NCBI GenBank assembly: GCA_964034945.1
Contig: OZ035960.1
Location: 84,010,148 to 84,074,147 of the forward strand
Origin: Chrysopilus asiliformis
Lineage: Eukaryota; Arthropoda; Insecta; Diptera; Rhagionidae
Length of the DNA: 64,000 nucleotides
Direction of reading: 5' to 3'
Below are positions 11,600 to 21,999 of this stretch, one piece after another; position 1 is the first letter of the stretch; every line of letters starts with the position of its first letter. The notes beneath the pieces are model-generated. The model was not told where the DNA came from. It made no database searches and saw nothing but the letters and a program-made list of their open reading frames with translations. A program made the position numbers and the translations under genes.

Positions 11600-11672
11600 G
11601 TTAACAGCCTCGCGGCAAAAACGTAGGACTCATGTATTGAAGTTCGCAGGTTCAAGTCCTGTCGACGGGGTT
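11600..11672 (+). other. tRNA-like sequence inside MITE A (CAT-like anticodon loop)
   Basis: The T-arm GCAGG TTCAAGT CCTGT pairs well and holds a B-box (GGTTCAAGTCC). An anticodon-like loop CTCATGT is flanked by AGGA...TGAAG. The D-arm is weak. The T run at 11671-11676 follows the 3' side, as a Pol III terminator would. It is probably tRNA-derived rather than a working gene. Confidence 0.4.
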
Positions 11673-11867
11673 TTTATTTTCTTTTATTTGGATTTTTCTA
11701 TATTTGGTAGATATTATTTTTATGAAAAAAATAAATAAATTTACAAATAAATACAACTTTTTGTCAAGATCATGTAAAAATTAATTAAAAAATTAGTTTG
11801 ACAAACATCTTTTGAACTTAATCGTGTATCCTCATTTTAACTATGATTCACAAAAGGAGCAAGCCAG

Positions 11868-11955
11868 CCTGGTGGCAAGGCGCGCAGAACACATAAACAA
11901 GAGATATCAGAGACCAAACACGTGATTTGGCGGTTCGAATACAACCGAGAGCATA
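11868..11955 (+). other. Second tRNA-like sequence inside MITE A (class II-like)
   Basis: CCTGGTGGCAAGGCGCG resembles an A-box/D-arm, and GGCGGTTCGAATACAACC a B-box/T-arm. Between them CCAAACACGTGATTTGG can form a long variable-arm hairpin, as in Ser/Leu tRNAs. A T-rich run follows at about 11962. The acceptor stem is poor. Confidence 0.4.
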
Positions 11956-12212
11956 TAAACTTTTTCTTTTTTTTGTATTTTTCTTCATTTATTTATTAAA
12001 AATAATGAATAATTGTAAACATTACATGTAAAAAACATCTTTGAATTCGGTAAAAATGAAGAAAAGTTAACCAAATTGATTTTCTTCCGAAATTTGGCTT
12101 TACCGGGAATTTCGGGTAAATTATCAAATTTCTTAGTTGTTTTTCCTTACCAAGAAATTTATGAAGCTATACGATGATTTTCGGTCTTTTCACCTAATAA
12201 TTTCTCTCTGTG

Positions 12213-13285
12213 TGGAGGTTTTTCTCAAGAGAATTTGGTATTCTGGTAAACAAGTTAACATACGATTGTAGCCAGATTGAAGGTCTGTAACCAGATTGAA
12301 GTTCCTCCGGATCAGATTTTACAATATGTTAAGTGGTCATTGATTTTAAAAACAACCACAATCATTGGGTTTGAAGTCAAAAAAAGGAAAATTTATTGAC
12401 TTTGAATTTTTAATTCAGGATTACAAGTGAATAAAACAACAGAAAATTCGAGAAAGTAGATTTCCCGGGAAAACTACAAATTGTCGCTTGAGGATCGAAC
12501 GCTAAGGCCCGTTTGCGCGTACTATTCTTAAAAAATTAAGTTGCGATTAGCCTACTTAAACCGTAGAAATTCTAGGACTTAAATAGTTTAAGTTGTACAT
12601 AAGTTGCTAAGCTTCGTTGGAGCAAACGGCACTTTAACGTAGTTTTGAGATAATCGACGGTAAAACTTTGAGGGAAAATTTCGGAAAACAGTAAAACGAA
12701 AATTTGATTTTCAAAAAAAAACCTAGTATTGGGTTTTCGCGGTTGATTCCGAAATTAAGCGTTATTCGTTCATATGACTAAAATTGAAGTTTGCCACATT
12801 TTTGCTTTTCATTAAAACTCCATATCACAAACCGATTAATTATTTCTAAAAATTCGGTTTTTGGTATTTTTCTCGTAAACTAACGTATTTTTTATGGTGC
12901 TATTGAAGAAATAAAATAAATCAAATAATAACTCCCACAACTAGTTTTTGTCCGTCAAGTTTTAGCTTTATTCGTTCCCGAGATATAATATTTGAAAAAT
13001 TATAACTAATATTTGAAAAATAAAAATTTGGTCAATTGTTCCAAATTTTCCGAAAACTCGAAGAATTTTCCCAAAAAGATATTTTTCCGAAACTTACTTT
13101 CTAAATGGCAAATATGATTGTCTATACTTAAATTTTGTTAATAATGAACTCTATTGAAATTTCTCGGCTTACCTGAAAGCCGACAAATTCCAATAGAGCT
13201 TAATGCTAAAAGGGCCGAGTAAAAACCATGAATCAGAAATGATTCAATGGTTAAATATAAAACAGTACTTTGCTATTAATAAAGT
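12213..13285. other. AT-rich stretch, nothing recognised
   Basis: There is a short direct repeat at about 12268-12303 (TGTAGCCAGATTGAAGGTC and TGTAACCAGATTGAAGTTC). Otherwise no coding frame and no clear element ends. Confidence 0.4.
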
Positions 13286-13625
13286 TAAGTGCACACGATA
13301 TGATCACTGTTCATATTTTTGAGCAAAAAAGTGTCCCAAACGTGTTCATATCGTCTGAACACCATATTTTTGTGTTCATACGTATGAACACAAGCCATAT
13401 GAACACATTTGAACATGCCGTGAGCAAACGTATGAACATGACCTGTTCATACCGTGTGAACACTATTTTGGGACCGTATGAGCCCAGTTTGTAAAATTCG
13501 GACGTATGATCACAGATATGAACACACTGTAACATTTGAACATGGGCTAAGTTTTCAACATGTTCAATTTGTACGTAAATTGATGTTTTCTGGTTTTTAT
13601 TTGGGTCTAGTAGGTTTTAGATTTG

Positions 13626-13701
13626 TGGCGTGGATGGCTCAGTCAGCTAAGTACTTGGCTTGTGATCCAATGAGCAGTGGTTCAAACCCCCACTCAGGGT
13701 A
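13626..13701 (+). other. tRNA-like sequence inside MITE B
   Basis: The A-box-like TGGCTCAGTCAGCTAAG and B-box GGTTCAAACCCCC sit at tRNA spacing. The T-arm GTGGTTCAAACCCCCAC pairs. The anticodon arm TTGG...CCAA has an eight-base loop, so the anticodon is uncertain. It is degenerate, but it is the best-preserved tRNA-like block in the cluster. Confidence 0.5.
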
Positions 13702-13753
13702 AAATAATTCGATTCGAATTTAGAACTTTTCTGTTCATGGACTTAAAAACACG

Positions 13754-14943
13754 GACCAGGGGACGCTATTCTCGGAACGTTACGGATTTTTCCGAAACGT
13801 TTGTGGTGAAGTGGAAAAAGACCTCTATATGGTGTACGTACCGCCTATATTGCTCCAAATTACGTCTCAAACATTACGAAGCAATTCACCACTTTACACG
13901 AAACCGCATTCTCGAACTTAGATTACGGAAATATCCGAAACATAACAAAACATTACGTTTCGGATCCATCCGAAACGTCCAGATGTTACTTTTCGAAACG
14001 TTTGTGTGCTTTGAGTTATCGTTTCGCGTCCGTTGTTTATTGTTATTCGATGCGGGCATAATTTTAATCGTGTAATAAGCATAATACGGAGAATAATTCT
14101 TTTTCATTGATTCATTTGCAAATGATTAGCACGAGAATTTTAGTTTTCATTCACTCACGAATTTTATTTTTCCATTCTTGTATTTTTAAAATTCTATTTG
14201 CGATTGGAATGGAAAATTTTACGAATGGAAAATTAAAATTCGCTCACGAATTTATCGCAAAAGAATGATTTTTGATTGGAATTATTGTATGAAGTAAAAG
14301 TAACACCATAACTTTCAAAAGGATTGAGCCAGAGTCTTGAAATTTTTTATATTGCGTTTCTCGTAAACAATACGGCTAAGTTATTGGACGGGAAAAATCG
14401 GCCCACTCCTTCCCCCTTCCGCCATTCAAATGAAAGTTTTTTACAATTGTCTCAAAAACGCCGCTTCATATCGTAAAATTTATAAATGTAAAATATGTTT
14501 AGAATACGATTTTACATAACTCTATACATAATAATTCAATCAAACCACTCCCTTCCCCCTAACAAACGATAACAAACGTTAAAATCAACAAATAAACAAA
14601 AATAACTCATAATACACTATTACTTACATTGAACACTAGTCAAATATTATTAACTGATATTAAATTAGTGAAAAATTACTCTAATACAAGTTAAACGCTA
14701 GTTAATAAATATAAACAAAACAAAACTATTCAAATATTTCCGTTTTGACAGCTCTATCCTACGTACATTTCGGAATGTGGTGAATATGGTGAATATAATT
14801 CCGAAACATAAACGTTTCGTGACCAGAATACGATCTTTCAAACGTTTCGGATTTAGATTACGGAAAAAACATTTCGGCGAGATTCGTAATCTGTAACGTA
14901 ACGAAAAATCCGAAACGTTCCGAGAATAGCGTCCCAGTTTGGT
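13754..14943. mobile_element. MITE D: nested TIR element with CCGAAACG-type arms
   Basis: The left arm starts near GACCAGGGGACGCTATTCTC. The right arm ends GAGAATAGCGTCCC then AGTTTGGTC. Arms continue as AACGTTACGGATTTTTCCG and its complement. Interior sequence is rich in GAAACGT motifs and holds a DINE-like fragment (14285-14575). A diverged relative surrounds the LINE at 41.1-43.4 kb. No transposase is seen. Confidence 0.75.
14285..14575 (-). mobile_element. DINE-like repeat fragment, diverged
   Basis: It shares the order AACTTTCAAAAGGATTGAGC, TCTTGAAATTTT, TTTCTCGTAAACAAT, GGCTAAGTT, then a CCCTTCCGCCAT block and CATAACTCTATACATAAT with the copies at 31.8 and 49.1 kb, in the same orientation. 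The (GTCY)n tract is missing. Confidence 0.65.
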
Positions 14944-15284
14944 CTTTGCCTCCAAGCTCCTGGCATATAATTAAAAAAAAAAGTTTTCGACAGTTTTGTT
15001 TTAATTTGTTGTGTTGTGTGCTCAAATGTTCTTAAAAATTGTTCATATCTGTAATTTGAACAAAACGTTCATATCGTCTGAACAGTGTTCATACGCGCAG
15101 AAAAAATATGAACACAATGCATTTGAACACACCTAAAATATTGAAGCTTTAGGACAAAATGTTCATATGTGAACAAGGTGTGAACACCTTTCATATATTG
15201 TATGAACATATGAGCATTTGAAGCTTATAAGCAACATATGCGTGTGTTCATAAATATGAACAGTGATCATATCGTGTGCACTTA

Positions 15285-15453
15285 CCTTAACACTTTTAAT
15301 AAATTTGTTGTGAAACTGTGAAAATCGCGAAATAGGTTGTGAAAATTGTGAAACAAGTGCGGTTCTGTCTATTTTTCGTTCGGTCATTCTAAAATTAGAA
15401 GAAATTAGAAAGTAACACAATTTTCTACAAATATTCAGTTTTTGCTGACCCGT
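15285..15453. other. Short spacer between MITE B and MITE C
   Basis: 169 bases of AT-rich sequence with repeated GTGAAA motifs and no recognised feature. Confidence 0.4.
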
Positions 15454-16126
15454 CACTCTAAACTCTTAACCAGACGCTCTTTTCCCAGTAATTTTTCCAG
15501 CGAAATTATACTCGGATTTTACTGGGGAAAACAGTAAATAATCTTTTTTTACTGTTTTCCCAGTAATTTTTTAATGGGTAATCACTGATTTCGTCTCAGT
15601 ATTTTTTATTTTTCCCATAATTTCACCCAGTAAAGTTCACTCACATTTAGAATCCATTTCCCAATTGGCTTCCATTGTCTAGCGGTAAGTGAAGTGGCCG
15701 ACAAACGCAGAAGTCTCCGGGTCGAGCCTCGACAGTGGTAAGAGTTTTTCCAACACAACATTCTCATGTAAAATAAAATATTGATAACAAAAAAAACATT
15801 TAATAACAAATAAAAATTAGGTTTGAAAATAAATAAAATGTTACCAAAACCATTCAAATGCTTTTTTCAAAAAGCACCAATATATTTTACTAGGATTTCT
15901 AATTACTGTTATTCAAGTTATTTCCAGTTTTCCAGCATGAGAATTTTACTGGGAATACAGTCCGATATTTACTGAGAGGAGCAGTAAATTTTAATAACTG
16001 GGACAGAACAGTAAAATTTATTGTACGTCATCGTGGTTGCATTTTAACTGGGCTCAGTATAATTTGGTTTAGATTTGGTTTAGAGTATCAAGAGAATATA
16101 AGACCAGTAAAATTTGTTTTAGAGTG
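15454..16126. mobile_element. MITE C: TIR element with CAGTAAAATTTTACTG-type motifs and a tRNA-like core
   Basis: Inverted ends are CACTCTAAAC (15454) and GTTTTAGAGTG (ending 16126). Both flanks repeat TTTTCCCAGTAA/TTACTGGG and CAGTAAAAT motifs in opposite orientations. A tRNA-like block lies near the middle. A second, partial copy begins at 21710 with the same CACTCTAAACCAGGCGCCC opening. No transposase is seen. Confidence 0.7.
15662..15742 (+). other. tRNA-like sequence inside MITE C (Glu-like A-box)
   Basis: CCATTGTCTAGCGGTAAG resembles the D-arm/A-box of tRNA-Glu/Asp type genes, and CCGGGTCGAGCCTCGACAG resembles the T-arm/B-box. An acceptor-like TCCATT...AGTGG partly pairs. The anticodon arm is not convincing. 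It is probably a tRNA-derived module. Confidence 0.45.
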
Positions 16127-17128
16127 TAGAGAGACTATAATCGACACTGGGACGTATAAAAATGGAGGCAGCGTTGAAAAACTAGCGCGAAAAAAATAAT
16201 TGCCAAAATACCTGTAATAGGTTAATATAAGTAAAAAACTCATGTCTGAGGTATGAACAATTTTTATAAAGTGGTAGTTGTTTTAATAAATTGAAAAATT
16301 GTTTGCAAAATGTTCTAATCCGGAGAAACAGCTGTTCTAACTGGCCCAATAGACTGTTCTAATTGGAGTTAATCAGTAGGACAGTCTATTTGAGCCTGTT
16401 CACATTGGTTGAAATAGTCCGCCTAAATAGGACGGATGAAATATTGCCTGTGTTCAGATTGAGACTAGTTAATCCAGTAGCTGTGAATAATCAGACTGTC
16501 GTAAAACATTTGGAAAACGGAACATCTCTAAAGAATCGCAAGTCATATCTGCCTACCTTTGCAATGCGACGTGTTGCATCGAAGACGACCGAAACAATAA
16601 TGACAATGGAACATATTTGATATGGCTGCCAACCAATCAGAGCACGACAGACGGAACTCTGAGAACGGAGATTTTAGTTTTGAGGATGATTTTCCTATCA
16701 GCAGTTCCACTTCCTCATCTTGCCTTAATATTGCCAGTTTCTGTCCTATTTAGGCGGACTATTTCAACCAATGTGAACAGGCTCTTAAGTGCTGATGTCC
16801 ACTCTTTCGATCAGGGGTCATCAAAGTAACTGTCGCTCCCTTTACAATCAAAATTTATAACCACTACGAATTAAAATACAGTTCAATGAAACACAACCTT
16901 CCACGGCAATGGCTTGACACGAACTGATTTAAAATCAAATGTGTCATGCTAATAATGCACCGATTCCAACTCAAAGTACGATTCGTTTTATTCCTGTGAT
17001 CCGAAGCCGCAACACACAAGCATTACAGCACACAATGATTATAGTGGTTACGCTGTTAAAGCCAATCTGTGTGATGAGCCAGCCGAGCCACTAGCTGATG
17101 ATGCCTGCTTTAGATTATAGTCTCTCTA
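16127..17128. mobile_element. MITE E: TIR element abutting MITE C, with nested foldback
   Basis: The left end TAGAGAGACTATAATC (16127) and the right end GATTATAGTCTCTCTA (ending 17128) are perfect inverse copies. The left sub-terminal stretch (AAATGGAGGCAGCGTTGAAA and AAAAAACTCATGTCTGAGG) is related to the foldback elements at 37.8-38.2 kb. A different foldback (16392-16784) is inserted inside. Confidence 0.7.
16392..16784. mobile_element. MITE F: foldback nested in MITE E
   Basis: The left arm begins GAGCCTGTTCACATTGGTTG and continues AAATAGTCCGCCTAAATAGG. The right arm is its complement, ending CCAATGTGAACAGGCTC at 16784. Arms are about 45 bp. The interior open frames on the plus strand are chance frames. 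Confidence 0.8.
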
Positions 17129-19254
17129 CCCGTAACATCAATTTCAAATTTTTAATTAACGATATTTCTGTTTATCGCAACCGATGAGAGCGTGCGATAA
17201 AAAAGTCATTATTGGAAGTAATAATGATCTCAGACCACAGTCTAGCGGTAATTTTATTGGGTACTAGATATCAACCGAAAAACAATAGTTTCGTTGTTTA
17301 ATTAAACTCCAGATTAAATGTTTTTATAAATACACTGGTGTTTAAGTTGCGTGTTTAATTTTATCATCCTGTTTAGCAAAACTTCAATTTATCACTATGA
17401 CTATTAATGAGACCCATTGATCTTAACACAAATTCTGCAAGTTACGAATCTCGTGTTAGAATTTCAAAAATTGAAATGAAAATTCATGAAGGGGTACCGT
17501 TTTTTTGCGAATGAAAATATCAAAAGTGCTAAACTTACATCAGGCTTGTTTTTTATGAAGTTGCACGCTTTGCTGTACCTACTTTAAACAGATTTCATTT
17601 AAATATTTTTACAAATATTATTCTTATAATATCATATTTACTATAAAAATATCCGTTGCTGTGTGACATTTTCAAGTACCTAGAGATAATGAAATGCTGC
17701 AAAACAAGAACATCATGTACATAATTTCGTTGTTTTCGTCAAGCCCTTAACATAATTAATGGGAATCCATTACTGTATTATAGTAGAAGGAAATTCTTTT
17801 TAACGTCACACACTTTCCGTATGCCACATAAATAATATATAATGTTGACGTGTAGAAAAAAATGTCACATTTAAGAAAAATATGGTAGACGGAAACAACA
17901 AGAAAATCCGAAAACATAACGAAGACGTTTACTAGGATATATGATGCGAAAAAATAATGTTTTTATCTATCGTACATTTTTTATTCATTCTTCGGTTTTT
18001 GTTAATTAAGAGAAAAGTTTGGTGATTTCGTTACTGAATGAAAATTTCTATTATTTGACAAAGAACAATGGAAATTCTCACTTATCACATTTCACATTCA
18101 GCCCAAAAAAAAACCACAGACAAAAAGTCAAATTAGAGATCTGCCTGTTCTCATTATATTCTCATTAGGGGAACGATATTGTTTGCGATATGTAGGACGG
18201 TATTTAGAAGATATATTTGATAGTTGTCTATTTTTATCTGATATCTTAAATGTGACTATTTGATACAATTTCCGTACGCGTTTACACTACTACAAGCGTA
18301 TACCAATTTTTCGATGTTTTTTATCTCTATTGCCGAAAATGAACCTCATTACGTCCTCATCAGATTCCAATTAGTATGGACCATTAGGAGAAATATCTTA
18401 GCCAATGTAAGAACTGGATAAATTTACTTAAGAGTCTTACATCAATCTCTGCATGCTTGTTCAACCTCGAATTCATGACTAATCGATAGAGATGGCATAT
18501 AAATTCTTAGTTGGATTTTTGTCGTCTGTATCACAATACTGTGGTAAATGACAGGTTACCAAAGACATAAAAGAACAAGCAAAACGATTGTAAAATGTGG
18601 AAAAATGTCGGACTTTTGCTCCAGTTGCCTGCTCAGAGTTTTCCGTTTCTTTCTTAATGTTAGTTCTCAAACAATTTTTCTGACTTTTTTCTCAGGAAAA
18701 GGAAAAAGTTTTTTTTTTTTTTTGGATGGTCTCCAAACTTTGAGGATGACTGAAGCAATAGAAAAAGTTTTTTTTTTTTTTTGATATATAAAAAGTTTTT
18801 TTTCTATAATTTCCTTCTCGTATTTTCTATTTTTCATGTTGTATTATTGTTAATAAGGGTTGGAAGGTACAAACGGTAGAGAGTATTTTCTGGAAAGAAA
18901 AACTTTAGTGTAATTAGGGCCTTCAGAAAAAAAGTAGGGAGAAAACAGGCCCATGTTCAACAAAGTTTTCTAGTAGACATAAAAGTTGTAAAAGAAAAAG
19001 GACCATTGATGCTTATTGACATGGAACATATAGAGAAAAGATTTTACTTGTCCATTTCTCGGGAAACAATAATAAATAATTCAAAATTGAAAGCTTAGTA
19101 AAGATTAGGTTTTGTTATATCCGAGTTACTTCTAATTTCAATAAGTATGAAATTTATGTTGAAGATATTTTAAGAAACTACTGAAATATGGATGGGTTCA
19201 AGTATTTTGTTTTAGGATCACGAAAAAAATCTAGCAATCACCTTCTACTCTTTG
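17129..19254. other. AT-rich stretch with T-tracts, no gene
   Basis: Three AAAAAG(T)n tracts of 9-16 T lie between 18703 and 18803. Otherwise it is unremarkable AT-rich sequence with no recognised element. Confidence 0.45.
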
Positions 19255-19279
19255 CGAACTCGCAGAAAGATTTCTCAAA

Positions 19280-19702
19280 ATGCTAAGTAACTGGACAGAG
19301 AATAAGGGTCTCAGTATTAATCCGCATAAAATAGAAATGGTGTTGTTCACGAGAAGAACAAAACCGCCAAGGCTGAACTATCCTCGGTTAAATAATACAC
19401 AAATTGGGATCAAGACTCAAGCTAAATATCTAGGGCTTATCCTAGACAGTAAGCTGTCCTGGAAACCAAACACTGAAGAAAGAGTTGCCAAAGCAAGCAA
19501 AGCACTCTACGCATGTAAAAGACTCCTAGACAAAAAGTGGGATTTGAAACCTAGCCTTATGCACTGGAGTTACACAGCCATAATCAGACCAATACTGCTA
19601 TATAGGGCCATCGTCTGGTGGCCGGCAGTAGATAAAAAGGTGTATCTCAATAGACTTAAAAAAATACAAAGAACGGCACGGTTGAGCCAACCCGCGCACT
19701 AG
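19280..19702 (+). pseudogene. LINE ORF2: RT thumb fragment
   Basis: 140 codons from NWTENKGLSINPHKIEMVLF to RLKKIQRTARLSQPAH, ending at a stop at 19700-19702. The segment corresponds to the region just after the YADD box in I/R1/LOA-type ORF2. The catalytic residues themselves are missing through 5' truncation. The downstream frame resumes directly with the next fragment. Confidence 0.8.
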
Positions 19703-19710
19703 ACATAATC

Positions 19711-20517
19711 TTGAACCTCGACCCCATAGAGCTGGCCGTAAAGAGCACGGCGGAGAAAGCTATGGTGCGTCTCCAAGCGACAGATCTACTCACAACATGG
19801 GGCTACGGTCACAGCAAGTTAGTGGACACAATCAGTTCACACTCAGACTACATGATCACACAAAGGGACTTTCGGAGGAAGTTCATTGTGACTATACCGG
19901 AGAGAACGCAGAGATTATGGGAGACCGGTACCTCTGGTAATTCTATTAACATGTATACTGACGGCTCAAAAACTGTGAATGGAGTGGGAGCAGCAGTATT
20001 CTGTGATAAGCTAGACATACATGCATCTTTTAGACTCCCAGATGAGTGCAGCATATTTCAAGCCGAAACTGTAGCCATACAGAAGGCAGCGGATATGGCA
20101 TGCTGTATGCTGGGATACGGTCACTCAATAAACATCTTTGTGGACAGCCAAGCAGCTATTAAAGCACTGGCTGCACACGAATTCAAATCAAAAACAGTAC
20201 TTGAATGCTACAGGACCCTCCAAACACTAAGCTCTAACAGAAGAGTACGGGTATGCTGGGTTCCTGGGCACGAGGGTATTGCCGGAAATGAGGCAGCAGA
20301 CGTTCTCGCTAAGGAAGGAGCAAATTTAGACCTGAGCAGAGCAGAGTCAACACCGCTCCCCCTAAATTATGCCAAATCCTTCATTGACAATCGCACAAAG
20401 GAAACAGCGGCAAGGAGGTGGGCTATCACGTGCGCGATGTCGGACACTGGTAGGAATTTATACAGGACACGTTCTCATAGGCGAACACGTTTTCCGGTTG
20501 GGCCTGGTGGACTCTAA
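19711..20517 (+). pseudogene. LINE ORF2: RNase H domain
   Basis: 268 codons. The RNase H catalytic set is visible: D in MYTDGSKT near residue 81, E in FQAETVAIQ near 119, D in NIFVDSQAA near 143, and the C-terminal HEGIAGNEAAD with its Asp near 197. The domain would remove RNA from the hybrid during retrotransposition. The frame slips near 20440, and the rest of the protein continues in the frame ending at 20719. Confidence 0.85.
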
Positions 20518-20719
20518 TCTGTGCAGGAGCTGCAAGGAGCCCGGAACAGTGGAAACCCTAGAACATCTATTATGTGTATGCCCCGCGCTGGCAAGAGCAA
20601 TATGCCAGCATCTGGGTGGGCACTCGCTTGGTAGCCTAGAGGTAGCTGCCAAGTTCGATCTGAAAAACATCTTAAACTTCGCGATGGCTACGGGAGTCTT
20701 TGATCTCACAAAGACATAG
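20440..20719 (+). pseudogene. LINE ORF2: C-terminal cysteine motif
   Basis: The third frame reads from the frameshift to the stop at 20717-20719. It carries CRSCKEPGTVETLEHLLCVC, the Cys-Cys-His-Cys motif commonly found at the C-terminus of I/R1-group ORF2 proteins. The 3' UTR is about 100 bases and ends in the CCTAA tail. Confidence 0.75.
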
Positions 20720-20836
20720 CCACAACGGACAACAGGACTTAGGCATCCTTTGTGGTAGCGCTATGGACCCTAGCGGTCTATGCGAGGCCCTGCAAGCGAG
20801 CAGGCCGCCACCGAACCTAACCTAACCTAACCTTCT

Positions 20837-21709
20837 AAGAAAAGCCCGGCATCCTTAAAGTTATTTTTTTTACATCTGTGCACCGATTATTCCGAAACTT
20901 TTGAATCAATTTAAGTAAATTTCAGTGGTCACAAAAATCTGCACGGTGTGCCTAAAGAACAAAGGCTCACTTAAGATACGATAATAAGTTCGGGATGAAC
21001 GGAGCAACTCCAAATGTAATCGTCGTTAAAAGGACAAGATTTTTATAATAATGATAAAATTAGAAATGAATTTTCGTTAAATTCAAAAAACCCATTTAAA
21101 TTGATAGATTCACGTTCTATTATTCTTTCTACATGAACATGAAGGAAATTCTACCGAACAAAAAATCAATTCTCCTTATAGAGGTGGCATTAATATTCTT
21201 TAAATCATGATGATACTTCTTGTTTACATGTAAGCACTTGAACAACTTTTTCGCCAGTTATTATGTTTCTGCATAATGTTATGAAAATTTAACGTGATGA
21301 AAAAGTTTTTTTTTCGATCTGCTTTCAATAAGTACTTTCCCATGAACATTGTGTATTGTTTTACTTCAATTCCCCTCTAGTTAACGTCAGATATAAATTA
21401 GGAATTAGATTCAAGACATAAGCAATTTATTTCAATTTTCAACATGGTGAAAAAGTATGATAACCAAATGCTTTTCCACGTTTTCGTTATTTTATTGTTT
21501 TTATCAAGTCGTTTTAATTATTGAATGTAAGTATATTTATAACAACTCGTCAAAAAGGGTTTACTCGAATCCAGTATTATAATTAAATTCAAATAATTTC
21601 AATTATTAAGGGTTTTTCGAATGCCTGTTTTTAAATGTTTTTAAATAAACGTATATTGCAGTAAAGCCGAGGTTGCCAGCCCTTAAGTGTCGAATACACT
21701 TATTTTACA
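20837..21709. other. AT-rich stretch, no gene
   Basis: No coding frame or recognised element. Confidence 0.45.
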
Positions 21710-21985
21710 CACTCTAAACCAGGCGCCCTTTTCCCTGTAAATTTCCCAGTGAAATTTTACTGGCAATTTTACTACGGAAACAAGCACATTTTTTTTATAG
21801 GTTTTCAAGTAAATTTTATTTAACGACGAAATTTAACTGAAAAATACAGTAAAATTTTACTGAGGAATTGTTGATTTTTTCCCAGTATCTTTTATTGTTC
21901 CCGTTTTCCAAAAATGTCTACCTGATTCTGACATTTTACTGTTTCACCACAGTAAATTTATCATTGTTTTACCCCTGCAAAGACC
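21710..21985. mobile_element. Partial second copy of MITE C
   Basis: It starts CACTCTAAACCAGGCGCCC and repeats CCCAGTGAAATTTTACTGG, CAGTAAAATTTTACTGAGG and TTTTCCCAGTATCTTTTATT, matching the left arm of MITE C. No right TIR is found before LINE sequence begins near 22000. Confidence 0.6.
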
Positions 21986-21999
21986 ATTCACTTTTATTT

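Larger units (their letters stand above)
11089..12212. mobile_element. MITE A: TIR element carrying tRNA-like sequences and a SINE
   Basis: It is bounded by inverted ends CACAGAGAGAAA (11089) and TTTCTCTCTGTG (ending 12212). Sub-terminal regions on both sides are rich in TTACC/GGTAA and AAGAAATT motifs in opposite sense. No transposase frame is present. Inside are a SINE fragment (11286-11557), a tRNA-like block near 11605-11675, and a second tRNA-like block near 11868-11955. No target duplication is obvious. Confidence 0.6.
13286..15284. mobile_element. MITE B: TIR element with GTTCATA-rich ends and a tRNA-like core
   Basis: Inverted ends of about 30 bp: TAAGTGCACACGATATGATC on the left, and its complement ending GATCATATCGTGTGCACTTA at 15284. 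Both sub-terminal regions repeat short TGAACA/TGTTCA-type motifs many times (13300-13560 and 15015-15270). No transposase is seen. It contains a tRNA-like block (13626-13701) and a nested TIR element (13754-14943). Confidence 0.75.
19255..20836 (+). mobile_element. RNase H-bearing LINE, 5'-truncated, with (CCTAA)n tail
   Basis: It holds the 3' part of a LINE ORF2: RT thumb region (GLSINPHKIEMVLFTRR, KYLGLILDSKLSW), an RNase H domain and a cysteine motif. It ends with ACCTAACCTAACCTAACC at 20817-20834. An RNase H domain after RT is typical of the I, LOA and some R1-type clades. Frames are broken near 19702 and 20440. The 5' end is truncated near 19255. Confidence 0.88.

Noticed and set aside
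12507..12637. Possible small MITE with GCCGTTTGC-type ends
   Set aside because: Arms pair only over about nine bases with several mismatches further in; too weak to report as a feature.
13626..13701. Functional tRNA gene
   Set aside because: Anticodon loop has eight bases, the stem is short and the acceptor stem does not pair well; treated as tRNA-like. The same holds for the blocks at 8345, 11600, 11868 and 15662.
16363..16829. Two plus-strand frames of 85 and 70 codons
   Set aside because: They lie across the arms and centre of the MITE E/F nest and have no independent support.
20817..20834. Telomere
   Set aside because: Only three CCTAA units at a LINE 3' end inside ordinary sequence; not a chromosome end.
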